Source of the DNA: Candidatus Sulfopaludibacter sp. SbA3
GTDB taxonomy: Bacteria; Acidobacteriota; Terriglobia; Bryobacterales; Bryobacteraceae
Assembly (NCBI GenBank): GCA_945900935.1
Contig: CAMDKT010000445.1
Location: 1-5,332, forward strand
DNA length: 5,332 nt
Direction: 5' to 3'
Part shown: positions 1 to 5,332 of the stretch, piece after piece
Position numbering within the stretch: position 1 is the stretch's first letter
How the letters are laid out: every line of letters starts with the position of its first letter
The notes under the pieces: model-generated
Databases searched by the model: none
What the model was told of the DNA's origin: nothing
What the model saw: only the letters and a program-made list of their open reading frames with translations
Program-made: the position numbers and the translations under genes

Positions 1-191
1 TTTCCACCGCCCGCCATTTCCACGGCCGGTCTTGCGGGCCGAATGCTCTTGCCACTACCAGCTACTTCGGCGCTGGCGAACGTAAGCCGGCTCTCCTACC
101 CGCATGAAACAGCGAAGAACAAGAAACAACCGCGCCCCGTACCCGCACAACACACGGGTTATCCCCAACCCTATGCCAGTCGCCCCGCCCG
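1..191. other. Downstream flank, no supported gene
   Basis: This stretch follows the stop of the threonine-synthase-like gene. I read both strands and found no start with a Shine-Dalgarno site and no reading frame resembling a known family. On the minus strand a short frame from an ATG near 114 meets a stop after about 16 codons, and the open plus-strand frames look like low-complexity shadows. A small inverted repeat (ACCCG/CGGGT) is listed separately as a weak terminator candidate. A new gene could begin beyond the left edge. Confidence 0.5.
103..159 (-). terminator. Weak candidate terminator after the operon
   Basis: Read on the minus strand, ACCCG (159-155) can pair with CGGGT (145-141) around a 9-base loop, with two further wobble pairs possible inside. 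The region beyond it (about 132-103) is T-rich but broken by G and C, and about 10 GC-rich bases separate stem and T-rich part. It lies about 30 bases past the last stop codon, which is the right place for the end of the operon. The stem is short and the T tract imperfect, so this is only a suggestion. Confidence 0.2.
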
Positions 192-1169
192 TCACTCATC
201 GCGCAACCATCCGCCCAGGTCCCCCGCCTCCACCAACGGCGAATCCACCAGCGCCGCCGCCGCCTCTAGCGACTCCGGATCTTTTCCCCCACTCCCCGTC
301 ACCAGACACACCGCCCGCTCCGCTGGGTCGATTCGCTTGTCCGCCACTCCACGCAACCACCCTGCCAGCGCCGCCGCGCCGGCCGGCTCGCAGTACACCC
401 CCTCCTCCCGCAATAGCCTCCGCTGCGCCGAATAGATCTCGTCGTCGGTCACTGCGATTCCCTGCCCCCCGTTGAAATGCAGCCACCCTAGCGCGAGCGT
501 CGCGTCAATATCCATCGGCACCGAAAGCCCGCTGACGCGTGTCACCCCGCTCGCCGGCCTCGATTGCCGCTCCCCCGCCCCCCATCCGTCCACTACCGTC
601 CCGCATCCCGCCGACTGTACCGCGTGCACCCGCACCGCCAGCTTAGCCATCGCAAAACCCCGCGCCACGGCCGAGTACAGTCCGCCCCCGCCCACCGGCA
701 CAAACACCTGCTTCGGGTCCATCGCCGCCAACTCATCCGCTATGCGCGAGACGCCTTCCATTCCATGCGGACAGTATTTAAATGCCGACACCACCAACGG
801 CACGCCCCGCTCGTCACAGTAAGTCCGCAACGCCCCCATCACCGTCTCCGTCACCGCCGCGTCCTTCGTAAATCGCGGTACGCGCACCACGTAGGCCCCA
901 TGCGCCCGCATCTGCGCAACCTTTCCCGCCGCCTCGTCCGCCGGCACGATCACCAGACATCCGATCCCCTCCCGCGCGCAGCAAGCCGCCAGCGCCGCCC
1001 CCGTGTTTCCCGATGAGGCCGATACGATCATCCGCGCTCCGGTAGTTACAATCCGCTCGATCTCCCGCTCCGCAAACCGGTCTTTGTACGACCCCGTCGG
1101 CTGACATAGCTCTAACTTAAACCATAAGTCGCCGCCCAGCCGGACACTCTGCACACAAGGCGTAATCAA
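192..1169 (-). CDS. Threonine-synthase-like PLP-dependent enzyme (fold type II)
   Basis: A 325-residue protein of the tryptophan synthase beta/threonine synthase/threonine dehydratase superfamily, predicted cytoplasmic. Visible motifs are the PLP-lysine segment PTGSYKDR (24-31, K29 the likely Schiff-base lysine), SGNTG (53-57), the phosphate-binding VGGGGL (159-164), EPAGAAAL (261-268) and TGSGGKDP (291-298). The last resembles the threonine synthase C-terminal motif more than that of dehydratases. The protein starts almost directly at the TPC segment before the PLP lysine, so it lacks the longer N-terminal region of housekeeping threonine synthases, and the substrate may differ. I chose the TTG start because AGGGAGA lies 9 bases upstream and the TTG overlaps the stop of the preceding hydrolase gene (TTGA). 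A GTG 27 bases upstream (1196) is an alternative, giving 334 residues. It is the last gene of the operon. Family is secure; reaction (threonine synthase, dehydratase or a beta-replacing enzyme) is not. Confidence 0.85.
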   Translation of the reverse strand: MITPCVQSVRLGGDLWFKLELCQPTGSYKDRFAEREIERIVTTGARMIVSASSGNTGAALAACCAREGIGCLVIVPADEAAGKVAQMRAHGAYVVRVPRFTKDAAVTETVMGALRTYCDERGVPLVVSAFKYCPHGMEGVSRIADELAAMDPKQVFVPVGGGGLYSAVARGFAMAKLAVRVHAVQSAGCGTVVDGWGAGERQSRPASGVTRVSGLSVPMDIDATLALGWLHFNGGQGIAVTDDEIYSAQRRLLREEGVYCEPAGAAALAGWLRGVADKRIDPAERAVCLVTGSGGKDPESLEAAAALVDSPLVEAGDLGGWLRDE

Positions 1170-1911
1170 AATAGTAAGTCTCCCTGTCCAATGCACCGCG
1201 GCGCAAAGCCCTTATCCATCTCCTGTTGCGCCACATCTATATGCCGCTGACCGCCTGCCAGCGTGAACAACCCGTGCCCCGGCAACCAAACATCCACTTC
1301 CAACCCGCGAAGCTTCGGCATGTCCTCCCGGTACGATTGCAACGGCGAGTCCGGTGAATTAATCATACCGGGTACGCCCCCATAAAACACAATGTCCCCA
1401 ACTATCAGGCACCGCCTCCCGCCCTGCTCCAAAAAAGAATGCGTGGGAGTCCGCCGAATGTCTTCGAACTCGAATCGCCCGCAACGAAAACCCCTCCAGA
1501 TCGAGCCTGTCGCCGTCATCGAACATTCGCGCCACCGTCCAGCCGCATTTCCGACGGATAGGCCCCCTTTGATTGGGCATCCGTCAACCCGCGGCCCGTC
1601 TCATCCCCGGTGATCAGAATGTGCGCCGTGTGTTCCGATGCCGCCACCGGCCAGCCTAACTCCTCCGCCAGCCGCGGCGCGCCGCGGACGTGGTCCGGGT
1701 GCCGGTGGGTCAGCAGTATCGTCCCGCGCGAAAGGTCATCCCCAAACTCAGCCCGCGGATTCGCCATCACCGCGGCATGCCCCAACCCGCTCCCGCTGTC
1801 AATGAGCAGGATGCCGGCCGCGGATCGAAGCGCGTAGATAGGACAATCATACCGGCTGCTGAGTCCAAACTGCCGGCTGCCCACTGAGTATAGCCAGGGA
1901 GTTACTCGCAT
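1166..1911 (-). pseudogene. Metallo-beta-lactamase-fold hydrolase, split by two frameshifts
   Basis: An MBL-fold metallohydrolase of about 247 residues when two shifts are corrected. The first part starts at the ATG at 1911, overlapping the stop of the propeller gene (TAATG). It carries the metal-binding motif THRHPDH (68-74), preceded by LLIDSG (35-40). This frame stops at 1516. The continuation, with DDGDRLDLEGF and a metal-ligand-like RRH where the family usually has PGH, lies in a second frame from roughly 1535 to 1436. The C-terminal part (GGRRCLIVGD, then LPGHG) lies in a third frame ending at 1166. Each junction needs one base removed. The second sits at T6 (1436-1431): five Ts give a smooth AFFLEQGG join. 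The first lies between about 1580 and 1518, possibly at G5 (1567-1563). Sequencing error, real decay, or a split expressed gene are all possible: the first stop overlaps an ATG (ATGA, 1519-1516) in the frame of the C-terminal part. The product may hydrolyse a lactone, thioester or similar bond; substrate unknown. Confidence 0.8.
1179..1185 (-). promoter_or_regulatory. Shine-Dalgarno site deciding a TTG start
   Basis: AGGGAGA on the minus strand, 9 bases before the TTG at 1169. The TTG shares bases with the TGA of the upstream metallohydrolase frame (TTGA, 1169-1166). This is a classic coupled stop-start and favours the TTG over the in-frame GTG at 1196, which lies before this site. Confidence 0.6.
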
Positions 1912-2951
1912 TATTGATAAAACCAGTTCAGCGGCAATAACCTGACCCGCAAGGACCAGCCGCCATTCGTCCCCGCGTAGTAACTCAACAACGCCCGGTC
2001 TCGCAGCCACTCGATACTCGTGTAGGCAAACGTCGCCTCCGGTGTCTCATCGAGCACCTTCACCCTTTCCCAGTGAATCCCCTCATCGCGCGAGACCGCC
2101 GTCGATAGCGGCGTCCGCGTCTTCGGCGAGTTGTTCCAGACCAAGATGAGATCCCCTCTCTTCGGGTGCCGCTTAATCGATTGCGGGGAGAGCGGCGACT
2201 CCAACCCCGCCATTGGCTCCAGCGCCGAAAATGTCAGGCCCTTGTCTCGCGAATATGCCCTGTAAATCCGCCCTAGATCGGTTCGCACCCAAAGCATCAC
2301 GCGCCCGTCGCGCAGCTCAATCACCCCCGGTTCCTGCGCCCCCGCTTTGGATTGCGGCAGGTCCAGGACTGTCTCGCCCGGCCTCCACGAAACGCCTTCG
2401 TCGTCGGAGTAATAGACCCGCGAACGGATGTGCGGATCCACGCGGTAATCGGAGGTAAAGAACATCGGCATCAGCACCCGCCCTCCGCGCAACTGAATGG
2501 CCCGGTCATGATTGAAAGCAGTGTAAGAGGGAGAAGGTGTAATTGCCATCGCAACGGGAGCCGAAAATGTCTTCGCGTCATCCCGCGACAGCCGCGCCAT
2601 CGGCGCGCAGTCGGCCGGCGAGTTCTTCCGGCAAAACAGAAACAGGACTTTTCCGGACTTGAGCCGCAATAAGTCGGGCTCCATGACATTCATAGCTCCG
2701 ATATTATTCTGCAGAATAAATCGCTCCCCCCATGACTCGCCCTGATCGGAGGAGATCCGCGCCGAAAGCCGCGCCCCGGACCAGTCTGACCGGCCATCCC
2801 CGGTAAACTCGGTCCAGGCGAGCAGAACGCGCCCATCGCGCAGCACTAGCGCATCGGCCTCGGAGTTACGCATGTTCCCCTGCACCGCCGGCACAAAGTC
2901 CGCCGCAAACGCTGCCAGTCCCGCCACCGCCAATACAACTCTCAAAGCCAT
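1911..2951 (-). CDS. Exported sialidase-like Asp-box beta-propeller protein
   Basis: About 346 residues. The N-terminus has an Arg followed by a hydrophobic run (VVLAVAGLAAFAADFV, 5-20), a likely signal peptide, so the protein probably acts in the periplasm or outside. Five Asp-box repeats (S-x-D-x-G-x-x-W/F) are visible: SSDQGESW (67-74), SRDDAKTF (122-129), SDDEGVSW (182-189), SRDKGLTF (234-241) and SRDEGIHW (287-294). They match the six-bladed sialidase/neuraminidase propeller fold (BNR repeat family). QEPGVIELRDGRV (207-219) resembles the sialidase segment carrying the catalytic Glu, and Y310 in AYTSIEW could be the Tyr nucleophile. I did not confirm the arginine triad, so it may bind or cleave another glycan. 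The ATG at 2951 has a G-run five bases upstream; the ATG at 2969 and a TTG at 3035 are in-frame alternatives. About 150 bases without a gene separate it from the aminotransferase. Its TAA overlaps the hydrolase ATG by one base, implying coupled translation. Confidence 0.85.
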   Translation of the reverse strand: MALRVVLAVAGLAAFAADFVPAVQGNMRNSEADALVLRDGRVLLAWTEFTGDGRSDWSGARLSARISSDQGESWGERFILQNNIGAMNVMEPDLLRLKSGKVLFLFCRKNSPADCAPMARLSRDDAKTFSAPVAMAITPSPSYTAFNHDRAIQLRGGRVLMPMFFTSDYRVDPHIRSRVYYSDDEGVSWRPGETVLDLPQSKAGAQEPGVIELRDGRVMLWVRTDLGRIYRAYSRDKGLTFSALEPMAGLESPLSPQSIKRHPKRGDLILVWNNSPKTRTPLSTAVSRDEGIHWERVKVLDETPEATFAYTSIEWLRDRALLSYYAGTNGGWSLRVRLLPLNWFYQ

Positions 2952-3105
2952 ACGCACCCCCCGCGGCATCGTCCCTGGCCAAACGGCCCAAAACCTGTAC
3001 CACACGCCCGCCCGCGCCGCGTCGTTCCTCGCCAATCACGCCTGCCGAGCGGTACAGATCCCCCAGCGCCCGGAGACTTCAAACAACACGGCCCGCCCGC
3101 CCGCC
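2952..3105 (-). other. Gap between aminotransferase and propeller genes
   Basis: This is the only real gap inside the operon. It is very G-rich on the minus strand, with a GGCG-repeat just after the aminotransferase stop and a small GGCC-GTTT-GGCC inverted repeat about 30 bases before the propeller start. The propeller frame stays open to a TTG at 3035, so the protein may be longer at its N-terminus. I see no convincing promoter. An internal promoter or a regulatory leader could lie here, but nothing proves it. Confidence 0.35.
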
Positions 3106-4413
3106 TCACAGCGCCTCCACCCGCCGCAGAGTCTCTTCCACAACGTCCTCCCCGTGCGCCGCGCTCAAGTACCAGCGGCCGTCGGGCAACGCAAGCACGC
3201 CGGAGTCCAAAAGGGCCATCAGGAACTCGCCATAGAGACCCTTATCGGCCGCCAGCGTGTCCCGATATTCTCGAGGCGTTTCGGTCTGGAAATGGAGTTG
3301 GAAAACCGCGCCCTCCCCCGTCGTCACCACCGGCACGCCCTTCTCGCGTAGCGCGCCTTCCAACCCCGCCCGCAAAGCGCGGCCCAGCCGGTCCAGCCGC
3401 TCATACAACTCCGGCGTCAGGCATTGCAACGACGCCACCGCCGCCGCCAGCGCCAGCGGGTTTCCGTTCAAAGTCCCCGCATGGACAACACGGCCATCGG
3501 CGATCCAGCTCATGTAGTCATCACGCCCAGCCAGCACCGACAGCGGCAACCCGGCTCCGCAGGCCTTGGCGAACGTCGCCAGATCCGGCATCACTCCGTA
3601 GTAGGCCTGCCCCCCGCCCAAGGCCAGCCGGAAGCCCGTGATCACCTCGTCAAAGATCAGCAGCGCCCCTTCCGCCGTCGCCGTCTCCCGCAGGAACTCG
3701 AGGAACCCCTCCAACGGCGGCAGGCAGCCGCTGTTGCACAGCATCGGCTCGCAGATGATCGCCGATATCCCGCCGGGATGCGCCGCGAACGCCGCCGCCA
3801 CACTCGCCCGGTCGTTCCAACGCGCCACCACCGCGCCCGACCACGGCCGCTGCCCCATGCCCACCGGAATCGGCGACATGGAACCGCACCCATCCGCGGC
3901 TGGCTTATAGCTCACCAGCACGCTGTCGTCCCAGCCGTGATAATGGCCCTCAAACTTGAGATACAACGCCCGCCCCGTCACCGCCCGCGCCAGCCGCAGC
4001 GCCACTTGGACGATCTCGGTCCCGCTGTTGGCAAAGGCCACCTTATCGGCGCACGGAATCGCCTTGCACAATAGTTCGGCCGCCTCGTATTCCAAGGCGT
4101 GCTGCGCGCCGAACGTATGCCCTTTGAGTAACTGAGCGGCCACCGCTTCATTCACCGCAGCCGGCGCGTGCCCCAAAATCAGCGGCCCCCAAGCCAGCGT
4201 GTAATCGATGAAGCGGTTCCCGTCCACATCGGTGATCCAGGCACCATCGCCGGAGCCGTAGAACATCGGATACGGCTTGGCCGACCGGCGCAGCGCCGTC
4301 GACACGCCCCCGGCGAGGTTTTTCTGCGAGCGTTCATAGGCCGCCAGCGAGCTTGGCGTGTTCGCCCGGACCCGCGCCTCGCGCGCCTCCGCTTGAAAAT
4401 CGTAATTGTTCAT
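3106..4413 (-). CDS. Class III aminotransferase, glutamate-1-semialdehyde aminomutase-like
   Basis: A 435-residue PLP-dependent enzyme of fold type I, class III, close in length to glutamate-1-semialdehyde 2,1-aminomutase. Visible motifs: DVDGNRFIDY (62-71), the phosphate-binding NSGTE (129-133), HYHGWDD (157-163), DEVITGFR (255-262, D255 contacting the PLP ring nitrogen), FAKACGAGLP (281-290, K283 the Schiff-base lysine) and AGTLNGNPLA (312-321). The middle segment (about 171-190) lacks the pattern expected in the haem-pathway HemL enzyme, and HYHGWDD replaces the HYHG-HAD type. I read it as a paralogue acting on another amino or keto acid. The open frame extends 74 codons upstream into foreign DNA, but the ATG at 4413 is the natural start: the upstream gene stub stops on it (ATGA) and a modest GGACG lies about four bases before it. 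It is the first complete gene of the operon. The family is secure; the substrate is unknown. Confidence 0.88.
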   Translation of the reverse strand: MNNYDFQAEAREARVRANTPSSLAAYERSQKNLAGGVSTALRRSAKPYPMFYGSGDGAWITDVDGNRFIDYTLAWGPLILGHAPAAVNEAVAAQLLKGHTFGAQHALEYEAAELLCKAIPCADKVAFANSGTEIVQVALRLARAVTGRALYLKFEGHYHGWDDSVLVSYKPAADGCGSMSPIPVGMGQRPWSGAVVARWNDRASVAAAFAAHPGGISAIICEPMLCNSGCLPPLEGFLEFLRETATAEGALLIFDEVITGFRLALGGGQAYYGVMPDLATFAKACGAGLPLSVLAGRDDYMSWIADGRVVHAGTLNGNPLALAAAVASLQCLTPELYERLDRLGRALRAGLEGALREKGVPVVTTGEGAVFQLHFQTETPREYRDTLAADKGLYGEFLMALLDSGVLALPDGRWYLSAAHGEDVVEETLRRVEAL

Positions 4414-4520
4414 TTTTCGTCCGCTAAAAGAAATAGGGTATCGCCCTTTGCGACAATCGGCATCTCGCGGGTCATCGCCACGGTGTCGGCGCGGGGCGCA
4501 ACGCATGTCTCGACCGGCAT
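4410..4520 (-). pseudogene. 3' stub of an unidentified gene, cut by the IS remnant
   Basis: Reading leftward from about 4520, a frame runs for 36 codons and ends in TGA at 4412-4410, sharing ATGA with the aminotransferase start. It ends with the residues AKGDTLFLLADEK, which look like the natural end of a folded protein. The same frame meets a TAA at 4526-4524, inside transposase-derived sequence, so coding sense appears only on the operon side of the junction. The start-stop overlap matches the coupling seen elsewhere in this operon. I do not recognise the family. It lies in the same frame as the PhoD-like stub beyond the IS remnant, so both could be ends of one gene with its middle replaced; chance alone gives a one-in-three match, so this is weak. 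Confidence 0.5.
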
Positions 4521-5006
4521 TCCTTATCTGTTCACCACTCTGGAAGAGCCGCTGGAAGAGCTGGTGGAATTGTACCGGCGGCGGTGGGACGTGGAGTTGG
4601 ACATTCGGTCCCTGAAGCATACGCTGCGGCTGCACAGCCTGAGTTCAAAGACCCCAGAGATGGCGGAAAAGGAACTGTTACTGGCCATCGCTGGATACAA
4701 CCTGGTGCGCAGCGTCCAGATGGCGGCGGCGCAACAGGCCAATCTCGAGCCGCGACGGTTGAGCTTTTCGCGCGTCCGGTCCGTGGTCATGACCGCCCTG
4801 CCCTGCCCCGCCTCGCCACCTGTACCGATGCGGTTCAGTGGGAGGCCGAATACCAGAAAGTGTTGCGCTGGGCCGCGCAAGGCAAACTGCCCAACAGGCC
4901 CCGCCGCCGATCCTACCCCAGAGCAGTTTGGGGCAAAGGCGCCACCTTCCCCAAACACGAACGCATCGGTCCGGGTTCGGCTAACGATGTGAAAGAGGCA
5001 AAGTAA
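4515..5006 (+). pseudogene. IS4-family transposase C-terminal fragment, frameshifted
   Basis: The fragment starts with YLFTTLEEP and runs into the IS4-family signature Y-(2)-R-(3)-E-(6)-K, seen as YRRRWDVELDIRSLK (Y at 4573, R at 4582, E at 4594, K at 4615). The Glu is the third residue of the catalytic DDE triad; the two Asp residues lie in the missing N-terminal part. The sequence continues through KELLLAIAGYNLVRSVQM to about 4795. There the frame shifts by minus one (or plus two), near a CCCTG-repeated stretch at 4794-4812. The rest (DAVQWEAEYQKVLRWAAQG, then YPRAVWGKGATFPK at 4914-4955) lies in the shifted frame and ends in TAA at 5004-5006. The product cannot be active. It probably records an old insertion followed by deletion of the left half. 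Confidence 0.8.
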
Positions 5007-5030
5007 GTGACATTGGAGTTTAGCCTCCCT
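4515..5030 (+). mobile_element. Remnant of an IS4-family insertion sequence
   Basis: The element carries only the C-terminal part of a DDE transposase, reading rightward, against the direction of the operon. Its left end, between about 4505 and 4525, has no inverted repeat that I can see and cuts straight into an operon gene stub, so the N-terminal half and left end are missing. Its right end should lie between the transposase stop at 5006 and about 5035, where PhoD-like coding sense resumes on the other strand. No target duplication can be recognised. Boundaries are approximate and were set from where the flanking frames regain sense. Confidence 0.65.
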
Positions 5031-5222
5031 GGCGTGGCCTCTGCGGACGATGCCGTTGGCCAGACGCTGCGACGAAGAGGTGCGTCGAAGCCACAGACGC
5101 GCGGAATCGGAAGTCATCTCGCCGGCCTTGCAGCCGGTGGCTTGCTGGGTCTCACCGGGCACCGCGGCGGGGTAGGCGGGAACGCCAATTCCAAGGGCGA
5201 AAAGTTCGCGTCGGCTGAGCAT
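5031..5222 (-). pseudogene. 5' stub of a PhoD-like alkaline phosphatase/phosphodiesterase
   Basis: From the ATG at 5222 a frame gives about 64 residues resembling the start of PhoD-family enzymes. SRRELF (3-8), followed by a short apolar stretch, looks like a twin-arginine export signal, although the hydrophobic core is short. GCKAGEMTSDSARLWLRR (30-47) matches the opening strands of the PhoD N-terminal domain, where family members have a G(D/E)-x-TSDSA-x-(I/L)W pattern. Past about codon 64 the frame enters the IS remnant and stays open only by chance until 4524. The catalytic metallophosphatase domain is absent from the window, so this is a dead gene end. I see no clear Shine-Dalgarno site. 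It points the same way as the operon, so its old promoter may now read through the IS remnant into the aminotransferase. Confidence 0.6.
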
Positions 5223-5277
5223 TCCCGATCAGGCTATCATGACCGGCAGGAACGCTTCACTCTTAAATTAGCAAGAA

Positions 5278-5319
5278 TGGGGGAACGCACGGACTCGCTT
5301 ACGCTCTCGGCTCGGTAAC
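5278..5319. repeat. Possible dispersed intergenic repeat
   Basis: The plus strand here translates as GERTDSLTLSAR, very like the TDSLTVAAR-type strings that I recall being over-annotated as short hypothetical proteins in Acidobacteriota and related soil bacteria, where they come from dispersed intergenic repeats. Only one copy is present in this window, so repetition is not shown by the sequence itself. The rest of 5223-5332, upstream of the PhoD-like stub, holds no gene and no promoter that I can defend. Confidence 0.2.
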
Positions 5320-5332
5320 TCTTCCGGAATCA

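Noticed and set aside
23..41. Inverted repeat CGGCC/GGCCG with a 9-base loop
   Set aside because: A five-base GC stem is expected by chance in this composition and has no T tract.
43..1016. Several plus-strand frames opposite the PLP enzyme and its flank
   Set aside because: Low-complexity Pro/Ala/Arg-rich translations antisense to a clear gene; no start site or family signal.
3424..4074. Long plus-strand frame of 216 codons
   Set aside because: It lies antisense to the aminotransferase, is rich in Arg, His, Pro and Gln as expected for a shadow frame in GC-rich DNA, and shows no domain.
4168..4510. N-terminal part of the plus-strand frame that leads into the transposase
   Set aside because: It is antisense to the aminotransferase start and shows no transposase sense before about 4515; the join is accidental.
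4414..4635. N-terminal extension of the aminotransferase frame by 74 codons
   Set aside because: It runs antisense through IS-derived sequence and lacks family resemblance; the ATG at 4413 with ATGA overlap fits better.
5007..5318. Plus-strand frame of 103 codons at the right end
   Set aside because: It starts on GTG directly after the transposase stop and runs antisense to the PhoD-like stub, with no family signal.
5223..5332. Promoter for the PhoD-like stub
   Set aside because: AT-rich bases near 5265-5272 suggested a minus-10 element, but no spaced minus-35 box fits.

Overview
This is a GC-rich bacterial window with all intact genes on the minus strand. Gene content and the start of a PhoD-type phosphatase suggest a soil bacterium, perhaps Acidobacteriota of the Solibacter/Bryobacter kind. 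That guess rests on recalled resemblance and was not tested by a search.

Layout, in transcription order (right to left). 5223-5332 is upstream sequence with no gene, possibly containing part of a dispersed repeat. 5222 to about 5031 holds the first ~64 codons of a PhoD-like secreted phosphatase, cut off by mobile DNA. About 4515 to 5030 is the remnant of an IS4-type insertion sequence: only the C-terminal part of a transposase, read rightward and carrying a frameshift. About 4520-4410 is the last ~36 codons of an unidentified gene. Its stop overlaps the start of the next gene (ATGA), so the native operon once continued upstream. Then come a class III aminotransferase resembling glutamate-1-semialdehyde aminomutase (4413-3106), an exported sialidase-like Asp-box beta-propeller protein (2951-1911), a metallo-beta-lactamase-fold hydrolase interrupted by two frameshifts (1911-1166), and a threonine-synthase-like fold-type II PLP enzyme (1169-192). 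1-191 has no supported gene.

The last three genes are tightly coupled: TAATG joins the propeller gene to the hydrolase, and TTGA joins the hydrolase to the PLP enzyme. A gap of about 150 bases separates the aminotransferase from the propeller gene. The set looks like one catabolic or modifying operon: two PLP enzymes, a metallohydrolase and an exported glycan-binding or glycan-cleaving protein. The substrate cannot be read from the sequence.

The most informative points are the IS-scarred 5' end of the operon, where two gene stubs flank a decayed transposase, and the hydrolase gene whose frames can be stitched by removing two bases, one probably from a T6 run. No clearly new defence, RNA or repeat system was seen.
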